Source: Streptomyces sp. SDr-06 (GTDB lineage Bacteria; Actinomycetota; Actinomycetes; Streptomycetales; Streptomycetaceae). Taken from it: DNA of 64,000 bases. Below, one piece after another: positions 25,650 to 33,663 of this stretch (within the stretch, counting starts at the first letter, position 1; every line of letters begins with the position of its first letter). The notes beneath the pieces were generated by a model. The model worked only from the letters and a program-made list of their open reading frames with translations. It did not search any database and had not been told where the DNA came from. The stretch spans positions 186,001-250,000 of the forward strand of contig NZ_QOLA01000006.1 of NCBI RefSeq assembly GCF_003324565.1, read 5' to 3'. The translations under genes and the position numbers were made by a program.

Positions 25650-26438
25650 GTGATCACCCGAAACCAGATCCCCGCAGTGCTGGACCACCCGGTCTACGAC
25701 ACGGGCGGACACAAGATCGGCCACGCGAAGCACGTCTTCCTCGACGGCGCCACAGGACAGCCGGACTGGGTCAGCGTCAAGACCGGCCTGTTCGGTACGA
25801 ATGAGTCGTTCGTCCCCATCGAGAACGCCACCGTGGTCGACGGCCACCTCGAAGTACCGTTCGCCAAGGACAAGATCAAGGACGCCCCGAACGTCGACAT
25901 CGACTCCGGCGGGCGCCTGTCCGAGCAGGAAGAACGCCGCCTGTACCAGTACTACGGCATGAACTGGGACGCCGCCTGGCAGGAAGCCAACCAGCCGGGC
26001 GAAGGCGGATGGGCCGCCGGACACGCGGGCTCCCTCGCCGACACGTCGGCTTCCGCCCGGGACGACGCGATGACCCGCTCCGAGGAGCGGATGCACGTCG
26101 GCGTCGAGAACCGGGAGGCCGGACGGGTCAGACTGCGCAAGTACGTGGTGACCGAGGAGGTCCAGCAGACCGTCCCGGTCCGCCACGAAGAGGTCCACGT
26201 CGAACGCGAGCCGATCACCGACGCCAACCGCGCCGGCGCCCTTTCCGGGCCCGAGATCGCCGAGGCCGAGCACGAAGTGACCCTGCATCGGGAGACGCCG
26301 GTCGTCGAGATCAAGGCCGAACCGGTCGAGCGCGTCCGCCTGGTCACAGACGAGCGTGTCGAAGAGGAAACCGTCACCGGCCAGGTCCGCAAGGAAAGGA
26401 TCGAAGCCGACCTGCCCGACGAGGACGAGCGCCGCTGA
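25650..26438 (+). CDS. PRC-barrel and YsnF (DUF2382) stress protein
   Basis: A 262-residue protein from GTG 25650 (GGAGG upstream). Residues 1-75 form a PRC-barrel (PVYDTGGHKIGHAKHVFLDG, then VPIENATVVDGHLEVPFAK). A glycine-rich linker follows, then a DUF2382/YsnF domain (about 145-262) built of VEHREVHVERE-like repeats, here VPVRHEEVHVEREPITD. Such proteins are general-stress proteins of unknown biochemical role. The SigB-type promoter immediately upstream supports stress control. No signal peptide, so it is probably cytoplasmic. Confidence 0.93.
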   Translation: MITRNQIPAVLDHPVYDTGGHKIGHAKHVFLDGATGQPDWVSVKTGLFGTNESFVPIENATVVDGHLEVPFAKDKIKDAPNVDIDSGGRLSEQEERRLYQYYGMNWDAAWQEANQPGEGGWAAGHAGSLADTSASARDDAMTRSEERMHVGVENREAGRVRLRKYVVTEEVQQTVPVRHEEVHVEREPITDANRAGALSGPEIAEAEHEVTLHRETPVVEIKAEPVERVRLVTDERVEEETVTGQVRKERIEADLPDEDERR

Positions 26439-26460
26439 TACGGGTCCACCGCGTCGCGCC

Positions 26461-26486
26461 CCTGCCCGGCCCAGTCACCGGGCAGG
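26461..26486. terminator. Terminator between PRC-barrel and P450 genes
   Basis: CCTGCCCGG (26461-26469) pairs perfectly with CCGGGCAGG (26478-26486) around an 8-base loop. It lies between convergent genes and ends the leftward RiPP operon. Confidence 0.7.
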
Positions 26487-26513
26487 ACGTCCCCGCGACG
26501 ACGCCCTGCTCGC

Positions 26514-27761
26514 TCAAAGCCCCTGTCCGGGCCGGGAGCTGACCCGAAGACGCCTCGCGGAGCGGAAGCCCCGGCCGACGGGGCCGTCCGTGTCGAGGGT
26601 CCATCGGAACGGCGCGAGGGACGCCAGCTCGGACAACAGCTCGTGCGCTTCCACGGCGGCGAGATGACGACCGAGGCACAGGTGGGGGCCCGTTCCCAGA
26701 GCCAGGCTCGGCAGATACTCCCGCCGGGCATCGAACCGGTCGGCATGGCTCCACCTCGCCTCGTCCCGGTTCGCCGAGGCGAGGTTGACGCAGACGAGGT
26801 CGCCCCGCCCCATCGACTGTCCGGCGACTTCGGTATCGGTGGTGCAGCGGCGCAGCGCCCAGGTCAGGGGGCACTCCCAACGCCAGCACTCGTGGAAGAC
26901 CGCGGGGGCGATGGAGGGGTCCGCGCGAAGGGACTCCAGCACGGTCCGGTCGCTCAGGACCGCGTACATCAAGGTGGCGAGGGAGCGGAACGGCGGCTCC
27001 GTGCCCGTGGACAGCAACAACCGTACTGCGGGCAGTAGTTGAGGGCCCGACCCGATGGCCGGGCTGTCCGCACGCGAGAGCAGGTCCACGAGACTGCCGG
27101 GCGGCCACGCCGACGGCATGGCGAGCAACTCCCCCATGGCGTCGGCCATCCGATGGCCGGGGTCCTCGGTCAACCCGACCGCCCAGGCGTACAGCGTGCC
27201 GATCCGGGTCCCGGGTGGCAGGCCGATCAAGCGCGCGATCGTCGTCAGGGCCACCGGAAAGGCCACGTCCGCGACGAGGTCACCGCCCGGCCGCGCCAGC
27301 GTGTCGGCGAGCCTCGCGGCCAGGGACGAGCGAATCTGGGCGCGGTGCGCGAGCACCGTCTGCCGGTTCATACCGGCATGGAGAACGTTTCTCCAGCTCC
27401 GGTGCTCCTCGTGGTCCATCTGCAGAAATGACCTGCCCACGACCCGGCCCATGCTGTCGTCGTAGGCCGATGAGGAAAAGGTGTCCTCGTCCCGCAGAAC
27501 ACGTTCGGCCGCGGCGAACGACACCACGTGCCACACGGGTGTGGAAGCGGTGTCCGTCAGGTCCGCGCCGGTCAGCACCCGCTCCCACGTCGAACCGTGG
27601 ACGGGCCGCCGTCGGCGCAGCGCCGCGAACTCGGCATGCGGATCGGCGTCCTTGGACCAGGCCCCGTCGCTGTCGAAAGCCCGGACCAGCGCGTACGCCT
27701 CACCGATGTCCCGCTCGACGTCGGCGGGGCTCGCATCGAGGAGGGAGACCGCGAGGGTCAT
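26514..27761 (-). CDS. Cytochrome P450, tailoring enzyme of the RiPP cluster
   Basis: A 415-residue heme monooxygenase from ATG 27761. The heme-binding loop is ALGTGPHLCLGRH (Cys362), and the ExxR motif is ECWR (291-294). The I-helix shows LSTGTEPPF where AGxxT is usual, so proton delivery may be atypical. Such deviations occur in P450s that catalyse coupling instead of simple hydroxylation. ATGA overlap with the GNAT gene shows it is the last gene of the peptide operon. It may oxidise or cross-link residues of the precursor peptide. No ferredoxin gene is nearby. Confidence 0.9.
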   Translation of the reverse strand: MTLAVSLLDASPADVERDIGEAYALVRAFDSDGAWSKDADPHAEFAALRRRRPVHGSTWERVLTGADLTDTASTPVWHVVSFAAAERVLRDEDTFSSSAYDDSMGRVVGRSFLQMDHEEHRSWRNVLHAGMNRQTVLAHRAQIRSSLAARLADTLARPGGDLVADVAFPVALTTIARLIGLPPGTRIGTLYAWAVGLTEDPGHRMADAMGELLAMPSAWPPGSLVDLLSRADSPAIGSGPQLLPAVRLLLSTGTEPPFRSLATLMYAVLSDRTVLESLRADPSIAPAVFHECWRWECPLTWALRRCTTDTEVAGQSMGRGDLVCVNLASANRDEARWSHADRFDARREYLPSLALGTGPHLCLGRHLAAVEAHELLSELASLAPFRWTLDTDGPVGRGFRSARRLRVSSRPGQGL

Positions 27762-28345
27762 GACGGCCTCCGGTCGGGGTGCGCGGCGCCGGGGAGTGTC
27801 TTGTCCGCTTCTCGGACGGCGGTGCACACGTCGCTCTCGGTGGAGTGGCGACGCCGGTTGCCCACCGTGGGGCCGGGTTCCGGAGGCGGTGGCTGCACCT
27901 CGAAGTCCAGCCTTTCCAGGAACGCCAGGCCGGGCGCCCAGTTCCGCGGACAGGTGGCGGTCACGCGTCGCAGCCCCCGGTCCGTCGCGTCCCGCAGCAG
28001 TCGCCGGGCTGCCAGCATGCCGATGCCCTTGCGGCGGGCTCGCGGGATGACGACGAAGAGCCCCACCGCACAGCTGCCCGCCTCGGGACAGTCCGCCACG
28101 GCGTCGACCACCCCCACCACCTCGCTCCCGTCGCACAGCACCAGCAGGTGCTTCTGGTCGAAGTCGGCGCCGTCCGGCAGGGAGTAGTACAGGCTCTGCA
28201 CGTCGGCGGGCAGCGCGGGGGAACCGGTGGCCGCGAGGAAGTAGTCGTCGCAGGCCGCCAGCACGCGGCTCACGGCCGCTTCGTCCTCCGGCAGCATGGG
28301 CCGCACCGTGAACGGTTCCTCGTCGGTGCCCTTGAGCGGTTCCAT
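27758..28345 (-). CDS. GNAT-family N-acetyltransferase of the RiPP cluster
   Basis: A 195-residue acetyltransferase from ATG 28345. The acetyl-CoA site has the form RRKGIGMLAARRLL (about residues 104-117) after a beta strand (VGLFVVIPRA), the classic GNAT motif A. The stop of the upstream B12-radical SAM gene lies four bases before it, and its own stop overlaps the P450 start. In RiPP clusters such enzymes cap an N-terminus or a lysine, and the precursor has Lys44 and Lys46 near Tyr37. The target is inferred. Confidence 0.88.
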   Translation of the reverse strand: MEPLKGTDEEPFTVRPMLPEDEAAVSRVLAACDDYFLAATGSPALPADVQSLYYSLPDGADFDQKHLLVLCDGSEVVGVVDAVADCPEAGSCAVGLFVVIPRARRKGIGMLAARRLLRDATDRGLRRVTATCPRNWAPGLAFLERLDFEVQPPPPEPGPTVGNRRRHSTESDVCTAVREADKTLPGAAHPDRRPS

Positions 28346-28349
28346 GTGG

Positions 28350-30731
28350 CTACGCCTCCTGCCCCTGGGCGAGATACCTCGGCTGGTTCTGGCGGGCACC
28401 GGCAGGTTCGCGGTACAGGAAGCCGTGACGAACCAGAGCGTCGGTGACCGCGTCCGCCTCCCCTGTCGCGGGGGTCTCCCCGTTCTGCCAGCGCTGCCAC
28501 GTCGCGACGGCCTCGCCCCGGAGCCGGATCGTCACCCCCGTGATGGGGTTGGAGAGGTAGGGGGTCGCGCGACGGGTCTCCATGGCGATGCCGATCTCGG
28601 GGCGCAGGCGGGCATCGGGCGACCGCACCTGCCGCCGCGAGGGCACCAGGAGACCGTGCCTGAGCAACAGCGCCGCCGTGTCGGCGGGGCCGCACCCCAG
28701 GTAGTGGCAGTTCTGGTACGTCAGCCAGGCCTCCAGGTCGCGCCAGGCAAGGCCGTCCAACTGCCGCCAGTCCAGGTCGCCAACCCAGTTGAGCTGGAGG
28801 AACCTGTCATGGGCCGGGTTGTACAGCGCCATGGCCGGTTCGGTGTCCGCTTCCGTGGCGGGCCAGGGCACGCGGGTGAAGGTCACGCCGGGGGCGAGGG
28901 TGAGCCGGGCGTCGGGATCCGGTGGCGGCCAGTCGAACAGCGGGACGGGGAGCGGCTCGGGCGGCGCGGCTCGCACACTGGCCCGCAGGAACGTGAATTC
29001 CTCGATCTCCCTCGCCATCGGGTCACGTACCGCGCGGAACCACACGCCGGTGTCGTCGGCGGAACCCGACGCGTCCTCGGCGACCCGCAGACTGTCCTGC
29101 TGCGACATGCCGGACACGGTGCGGTAGTCGCGGCTCAGACTCAGGTCCTCGGCAGGATCCGGCGGGTCGATCCGGATGCCGAACGCTTCTGGTTGCGTGC
29201 CGATCGGCGCGTGCACGTCCAGGACGAAGGGCGAACCGCCCCACGTCGTGTGGGCGACGCCGTAGTGATGCACGGACAGCCGCCGGACGGCCTCGGCGAA
29301 CGCGACCGTGCGTTCGGCCTCCTCCCGGGTCTCCCCCGGAAAGCCGTGGATCACGAACAGGTGGATCGGCACCCCGGCCTTCAGCATCGAGGTGATGTTC
29401 TCGCAGGCGTCCTCGATCCGCGTTCCCTTGCGCATCAGGTCGAGGACCCGCTGACTCGCCGATTCCAGGCCGAAATTCATCCGGCGACAGCCGGAGCGGT
29501 GCAGGAGGCCCGCGAGTTCGTCGTCCAGTCCTCCGGCGAACCGGGTCTCGCCGTACCAGTACACGTCGGCGGACGTCGACACCAACGCCTCGCTGACGTT
29601 GCGCAGGGTCCGCGGGCTCATGATCTCGTCGACGAACATGAAGTACCTGGAGCCGTGCTGGGCCCGCAGGGCGCGTACCTCTTCGGCCACCGCCTCGCCG
29701 GGACGCTGGCGGAAGGAGTTGCTCGCGAACGGGATCGAGCAGAAGGCGCAGTCCCAGGGGCAGCTGCGCGAGGCGAAGACCGGCAGGATCGGGCCCGGGG
29801 CGAGGTACTTGTCCAGGGGCAGGGCGTCGTAGGCGGGCTTGACCGCCGCCGAGATGTCGGCGCTCTGCCGGGGTGTGCGCAGCAGGATGCCGTTGTCGGC
29901 CCAGACCGCGCCCGGGATCTTCTCGCGGAAGTCCGCCGTGGCCGTCCCTCCCTCCGTGAGGCCGTCGACGACGGCGGCGAGGGCTCCCTCACCCTCTCCG
30001 GTCACCACCGTGTCGACGTAGTCGAACAGGGCGTGCCGGTGCTGCCAGCGGTCCACCAGACGGGTCGCGTAGTTGCCGCCGAGCACCACATGGACGTCCG
30101 GGCGCATGTCCTTCACCATGCTGAGGAACGTCACCGCGGCGATCAGCTGGGTGTCGGCGGACATGCTCACCGCGACGACCCCGACGGTCGGGTCGAGGAG
30201 GAGGTCCCGGTCGAGCATGCGGTCGAAGGCCCAGCGGTAGGGATTGCCTTCGGCGTCCCCGCTGGCCGCGAGCACCTGGAGCGTCGACTCGGCCGAGTAG
30301 GCGCACGTATTCGACACCAGGTCGAAATCGCAGGAGGGGAACGCGCCCGAGACGAGCCACAGCGCGTCGCGCAGGGTCCGTCGGGCGGCGTGGAAGGCGG
30401 CGGGGTCGTGCAGCGTCGCCAACGACTTCAGGCGGGCCTTGGCCTCCTCGATGTCGCGGATCGCCGCGGGGGCGACCAACTGGGCCCGTCGGCGCGCCCA
30501 TTCGTCCCGCAGGCCGACAGAACGGCGCGCGGCCGCCTTTCGCCGCAGCTGCTCCAGCGCGGGCGCCGAGAGCATCCAGTCGACGCATTCGATGCTCAGG
30601 TCGTAGGCGGTGGCCTCGTACCCGTGCGCTCGGAGGTCGCCCAGCAGCAGGGGGACGGCCAAGTGCGGGGCATAGGCGTTCCACAGGGGCGGATTCACCA
30701 GAACGGTCTTCATGCCCTTCTTGCTCCGCAT
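28350..30731 (-). CDS. B12-binding radical SAM enzyme of the RiPP cluster
   Basis: A 793-residue enzyme. The radical SAM cluster is CPWDCAFC (Cys324, Cys328, Cys331), placed after a cobalamin-binding-type region (about residues 7-250: VLVNPPLWNAYAPHLAVPLLLGDL and VVLGGNYATR). The C-terminal 250 residues, beyond the usual radical SAM barrel, include PqqD-like wing features (LLRHGLLVPS, LVRHGFLYRE) and may bind the leader peptide. B12-radical SAM proteins often methylate unactivated carbons or cyclise substrates. ATG 30731 follows GGAGGG at short spacing, and ATG 30713 is an alternative. The gene sits just after the precursor and a hairpin. Confidence 0.92.
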   Translation of the reverse strand: MRSKKGMKTVLVNPPLWNAYAPHLAVPLLLGDLRAHGYEATAYDLSIECVDWMLSAPALEQLRRKAAARRSVGLRDEWARRRAQLVAPAAIRDIEEAKARLKSLATLHDPAAFHAARRTLRDALWLVSGAFPSCDFDLVSNTCAYSAESTLQVLAASGDAEGNPYRWAFDRMLDRDLLLDPTVGVVAVSMSADTQLIAAVTFLSMVKDMRPDVHVVLGGNYATRLVDRWQHRHALFDYVDTVVTGEGEGALAAVVDGLTEGGTATADFREKIPGAVWADNGILLRTPRQSADISAAVKPAYDALPLDKYLAPGPILPVFASRSCPWDCAFCSIPFASNSFRQRPGEAVAEEVRALRAQHGSRYFMFVDEIMSPRTLRNVSEALVSTSADVYWYGETRFAGGLDDELAGLLHRSGCRRMNFGLESASQRVLDLMRKGTRIEDACENITSMLKAGVPIHLFVIHGFPGETREEAERTVAFAEAVRRLSVHHYGVAHTTWGGSPFVLDVHAPIGTQPEAFGIRIDPPDPAEDLSLSRDYRTVSGMSQQDSLRVAEDASGSADDTGVWFRAVRDPMAREIEEFTFLRASVRAAPPEPLPVPLFDWPPPDPDARLTLAPGVTFTRVPWPATEADTEPAMALYNPAHDRFLQLNWVGDLDWRQLDGLAWRDLEAWLTYQNCHYLGCGPADTAALLLRHGLLVPSRRQVRSPDARLRPEIGIAMETRRATPYLSNPITGVTIRLRGEAVATWQRWQNGETPATGEADAVTDALVRHGFLYREPAGARQNQPRYLAQGQEA

Positions 30732-30754
30732 CAGCCCTCCTCGTGGCCTGGTGT

Positions 30755-30788
30755 GACCGGCGCCCGGACGGCCGCCCGGGCGCCGGTC
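30755..30788 (-). terminator. Hairpin between precursor peptide and B12-radical SAM gene
   Basis: GACCGGCGCCCGG (30755-30767) pairs perfectly with CCGGGCGCCGGTC (30776-30788), a 13-bp stem with an 8-base loop. It starts 25 bases after the precursor stop on the leftward transcript. It probably acts as a partial terminator or stabiliser so that the precursor is made in excess. Confidence 0.75.
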
Positions 30789-30812
30789 GAGGTGGCACGG
30801 ATCCCGCCCGTG

Positions 30813-31004
30813 TCACTCTTGTTCATCCGATTCCGTCTCCTGCGTCGCGCCGGACACGTCCGGCCGCTTGGCCTTCATCGACGGCAGCAGGGCGTACTGC
30901 GAGCCGGTGCGTACTTCCGGCTGCACCACCTCGACCGCGGGGCCTTCACCGGTCGCGCCGGCCGCCGCCATGAGGTGTTCCAAATCCGCCTTCTTCTTCG
31001 TCAT
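30813..31004 (-). CDS. Probable RiPP precursor peptide, 63 residues
   Basis: Starts at ATG 31004 with a strong GGGAGGTG ribosome binding site. The peptide begins MTKKKADLEHLMAAAG, a short basic then helical leader, followed by an acidic stretch and QYALLPSMKAKRPD (residues 36-49), then the acidic tail ETESDEQE. The only aromatic residue is Tyr37 and there is no Cys or Trp. Position between a PqqD-like protein and a B12-radical SAM enzyme, plus the downstream hairpin, fits a RiPP substrate. The core boundary is not known. The residues after about 33 are my best guess, with the charged end as follower. Confidence 0.72.
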   Translation of the reverse strand: MTKKKADLEHLMAAAGATGEGPAVEVVQPEVRTGSQYALLPSMKAKRPDVSGATQETESDEQE

Positions 31005-31039
31005 CACTTCACCTCCCTTCCTGAGGAGCGCCGGGTCGG

Positions 31040-31375
31040 CTACACGATGGCGACCAGCTCCCCTTCGAGGAGCATGGCCATCGCCGACTCGAACGCCTCC
31101 TGAAGTTCCGGTTCGCCGATCCGGCCTTTGTTGAGCTCCTGGAACGAGGCGTAGATCTGCGGACCGGAGGATCCGTCGCACAGCTCGATCACCACCCATG
31201 CCACCGGGTTCAGGTAGTGGATGGCCGGCTTGTGCGGGGTGTAGGCAAGCATGCAGTTCCACTCCGGGATGGGACGGAACCTGGCGGAGCCGTTCTGCTC
31301 AAAGCAGTCGGCTCGTAGCCGGAACGGCCGGGTGGACACGCCGGTCGTCGAGGTCGCCGGGGAGCTGAGAGACAT
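31040..31375 (-). CDS. PqqD-like peptide recognition protein (RRE)
   Basis: A 111-residue wing-helix protein from ATG 31375 (ACGGAGGGATCG upstream). It overlaps the 3-prime end of the SPASM gene by 77 bases in another frame. Family features: PIPEWNCMLAYTPHKPAIHYLNPVAWVVIELCDG, then a helical end with LQEAFESAMAMLLEGELV. PqqD-like proteins bind the leader of a RiPP precursor and present it to radical SAM enzymes. It is placed between the SPASM enzyme and the precursor gene, as expected for a recognition element. Confidence 0.85.
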   Translation of the reverse strand: MSLSSPATSTTGVSTRPFRLRADCFEQNGSARFRPIPEWNCMLAYTPHKPAIHYLNPVAWVVIELCDGSSGPQIYASFQELNKGRIGEPELQEAFESAMAMLLEGELVAIV

Positions 31376-32339
31376 CGATCCCTCCGTTGGTCGTGGTGCA
31401 GAACGGGTCGGGGGCGTCCCAGCGACCGGTGAAGGCGAAGGCCGTGGACCTGCATCCGCCGGACGACCCCTGGGTCTGTTCGCAGGACTCGCAGCCGCCG
31501 TCCACGTGGGCGCCCCGGTTGTGGACGTAGACGGGGTTGTTCCAGGTGTCCAGCCAGCTGACCTCGCGGACGTTGCCGTAGTCGGCGTAGTCCCGCAGGT
31601 AGGCGCAGCCGACGGAGCGGCCGGTGGCGTCCACGCCGGCGTTCTGCCAGCAGCAGTTGCCGTCCTTGGGGTGCCAGGAGGTCATGAGGTGGACCGAGTC
31701 GGGCACGCGCAGCGCTTCCAGCGCGGCCATCTGGTCGGGCAGCCGCAGCGCCAGGTCCTTCCACTGGGTACGGGCCCGGCCCAGCGGGTACAGGCGCAGC
31801 ACCCCCACCCGGGTGACGCCGAGGTCGGCCGCCAGGTCGAACACGTCCTGGAGTTCGTGCACGTTGCGCCGCGTCATGATGATCAACAGGGATACGGAGA
31901 GCCCGGCGGTCTGTGCGTTCCTCACCCCCTGGACCGTCTTGTCGAAGGACCCCGGCACCCGCACGTGCCAGTCGTGGGTGGCCGCGGTCGCGCCCAGAAC
32001 GTCCACGTACAGCTCGCCGACCCCGATCTCCTTCAGCCGCGCGGCCACCTCCGGGGTCAGCAGCGTCGCGTTGGTGCGCAGCCGCGTCATCACATGAGGC
32101 GTCAACTCCCCGAGCAGGTCGAGGATGTCCGGCCGGTTGAGGGGTTCGCCTCCTTCGACGAAGGCCTCGATCACGCCGGAGTCGGCCATTTCGCGGATGA
32201 GCGCCGCGTACTCCTCCCGGCGCATCTCCTCGCCGCGGGGCCGGGCCTCGCAGTCTCCGTAGCACTGGCGGCATTTCAGGTTGCACGACTGCGTGACCTG
32301 CAACCAGCTCTTGAGGGGCTCATTGAGTACGAGATCCAT
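31299..32339 (-). CDS. SPASM-domain radical SAM peptide-modifying enzyme
   Basis: A 346-residue enzyme from ATG 32339 (GACGGAGACCC upstream). The cluster motif CNLKCRQC (Cys19, Cys23, Cys26) is unusually near the N-terminus, so there is no N-terminal accessory domain. A glycine-rich SAM-contact strand (FVEGGEPLNRPD) follows. The C-terminal auxiliary-cluster region has many cysteines (NCCWQNAG, VGCAYL, CESCEQTQG, GGCRS), the SPASM pattern. Such enzymes install thioether, C-C or C-O cross-links on precursor peptides. The precursor has no Cys or Trp, so cross-linking at Tyr37 or aliphatic carbons is most likely. Confidence 0.93.
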   Translation of the reverse strand: MDLVLNEPLKSWLQVTQSCNLKCRQCYGDCEARPRGEEMRREEYAALIREMADSGVIEAFVEGGEPLNRPDILDLLGELTPHVMTRLRTNATLLTPEVAARLKEIGVGELYVDVLGATAATHDWHVRVPGSFDKTVQGVRNAQTAGLSVSLLIIMTRRNVHELQDVFDLAADLGVTRVGVLRLYPLGRARTQWKDLALRLPDQMAALEALRVPDSVHLMTSWHPKDGNCCWQNAGVDATGRSVGCAYLRDYADYGNVREVSWLDTWNNPVYVHNRGAHVDGGCESCEQTQGSSGGCRSTAFAFTGRWDAPDPFCTTTNGGIDVSQLPGDLDDRRVHPAVPATSRLL

Positions 32340-32512
32340 GGGTCTCCGTCCTGGTCGGCACCGACGGGCACCGGCACTGAGAAATGACGGCTCGACGCGA
32401 CGGCGTCAGGGCCTGCGGGACAACGGGCACCTGAGTGCCGGGGGCGGATACAGGGCCGGGGAGTGGGCTGTGCGGGACGCCGCGCGTCCGCGGTGGTGCA
32501 CGGCAGGAGAGG
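32340..32512. other. Spacer between SPASM and HExxH genes
   Basis: About 170 bases, GC-rich, without a supported gene. Short frames on the minus strand (for example a 36-codon GTG frame) are not convincing. Confidence 0.35.
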
Positions 32513-32611
32513 TCAGGGCAGGTGCGGGGTGGTGGCGAGGGGTCTCGCGCCCAGGGAGATCAGGAGGTGTGCCCGGCGCGGGCCGGGACCGGTCGCCTTT
32601 CCACCTGTCAT
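32513..32611 (-). CDS. Possible 32-residue peptide coupled to the HExxH gene
   Basis: An ATG at 32611 overlaps the HExxH stop codon as ATGA and opens a 32-codon frame ending at 32513. The peptide starts MTGGKATGPGPRRAHLLISL. It has no aromatic residue and no Cys. Close coupling makes it a candidate for a second small peptide or leader, but the composition is also what GC-rich chance would give. Confidence 0.3.
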   Translation of the reverse strand: MTGGKATGPGPRRAHLLISLGARPLATTPHLP

Positions 32612-33663
32612 GACGGCACCCGTTCCCGGGGGCGGGGTCCGACCTTGCCCTCGTGGACCTGCGTCAGCCAGCGCAGGAAGTCCTGGCCCGCCGGGCCGAG
32701 GCAGCCCTGAGCGTGCCGGGCGACCTTGTCGAGCAGACTGGCGGCCCGCAGGACGGCGGTCTCGGCGGACTGCTCCGCGTCCGGCCCGCCGCCGTCGACG
32801 GCCCGCTGCTCGAACCATGCGGCCAGGTGGACGTAGACGTGCGCCGCCGCCAGGGCCCGGTCGACGGGCCATCGCGAGACCTTCGAGTCTCTGTGCCACT
32901 CCGGCGCCACCGTGGGTGCGGATTCGGTGTCGTAGGCCGGAGCGAAGATCGACCTCGTCGTCTGCAGGTCGTAGAGGCGCAGATGCACGAACTCGTGGAC
33001 GAGCGCCTCGGCCAGCCGCTCGGGGGTGCGCATGCAGCGGAGGGCCACGAACGCCGTTCCGGGAATCTCCTGGGTGGAGGCGCTGTCGAAGGCGTCGGGG
33101 CCGTCGACGGCGACGATGTAGCGGGCGTGCCGCACCAAGCCGCTGCACAGCTCGGGGGCCGTGGTGAGCATCAGCTCGACCGCGGCGCGCACCATCGCGG
33201 ATTCCTCGACCGTGCAGCCGGCCAGATGGTCGGCGTTCTCTCCCGCGCTGAGGTGGCGACGGAAGAGCGCCTCGAATTGCCGGTGGGAGGCGGCGGGCAG
33301 GGCGGGGTCGCTCAGCAGGTTCAGCCGGTGGCCGGACACCTTGATCCCCTGGTGGATTCCCGCGCGCTCCTCGGTGGCTGCCAGCGTGGCACCGGCGTGG
33401 AGCGGGTCTGCCCTTGCGGCCAACTGCCGTCGGCACGCGGGAGTATCGCGAATGCTGCGCAGCGCCTGATCCCACGCGTGCCGACTCACAGGATCCAGCG
33501 CTATGTCGGGGGTGACCCGGCGCCCTTTCGAATCCGCCGACCATAAATCGGGTGCGACGCATTCGAGAAGGAAATCATAGGTTTCGTATACTCGGTCGAT
33601 GATGCTTGCCGGTTGGGCGAACACGGGGTGCTCGGCCAGCGCAACAAGCGCAGGCTTCTGCAT
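32608..33663 (-). CDS. HExxH-motif enzyme of the RiPP cluster
   Basis: A 351-residue protein from ATG 33663. Its active-site motif is HEFVH (223-227) in the context EALVHEFVHLRLYD. It resembles the HEXXH motif domain found with radical SAM enzymes in FxsB-type and other RiPP loci, recently annotated as an alpha-ketoglutarate-dependent peptide beta-hydroxylase. A metalloprotease is the alternative reading of HExxH. No signal peptide. If it is a hydroxylase it would modify the same precursor, and if a protease it might remove the leader, which no other gene in the cluster obviously does. Confidence 0.8.
   Translation of the reverse strand: MQKPALVALAEHPVFAQPASIIDRVYETYDFLLECVAPDLWSADSKGRRVTPDIALDPVSRHAWDQALRSIRDTPACRRQLAARADPLHAGATLAATEERAGIHQGIKVSGHRLNLLSDPALPAASHRQFEALFRRHLSAGENADHLAGCTVEESAMVRAAVELMLTTAPELCSGLVRHARYIVAVDGPDAFDSASTQEIPGTAFVALRCMRTPERLAEALVHEFVHLRLYDLQTTRSIFAPAYDTESAPTVAPEWHRDSKVSRWPVDRALAAAHVYVHLAAWFEQRAVDGGGPDAEQSAETAVLRAASLLDKVARHAQGCLGPAGQDFLRWLTQVHEGKVGPRPRERVPS

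Noticed and set aside
28296-31103. Rightward open frame of 935 codons antisense to the B12-radical SAM gene
   Set aside because: It is a shadow of the real gene in GC-rich DNA. It lacks recognisable motifs and the opposite strand has CPWDCAFC and other radical SAM features.
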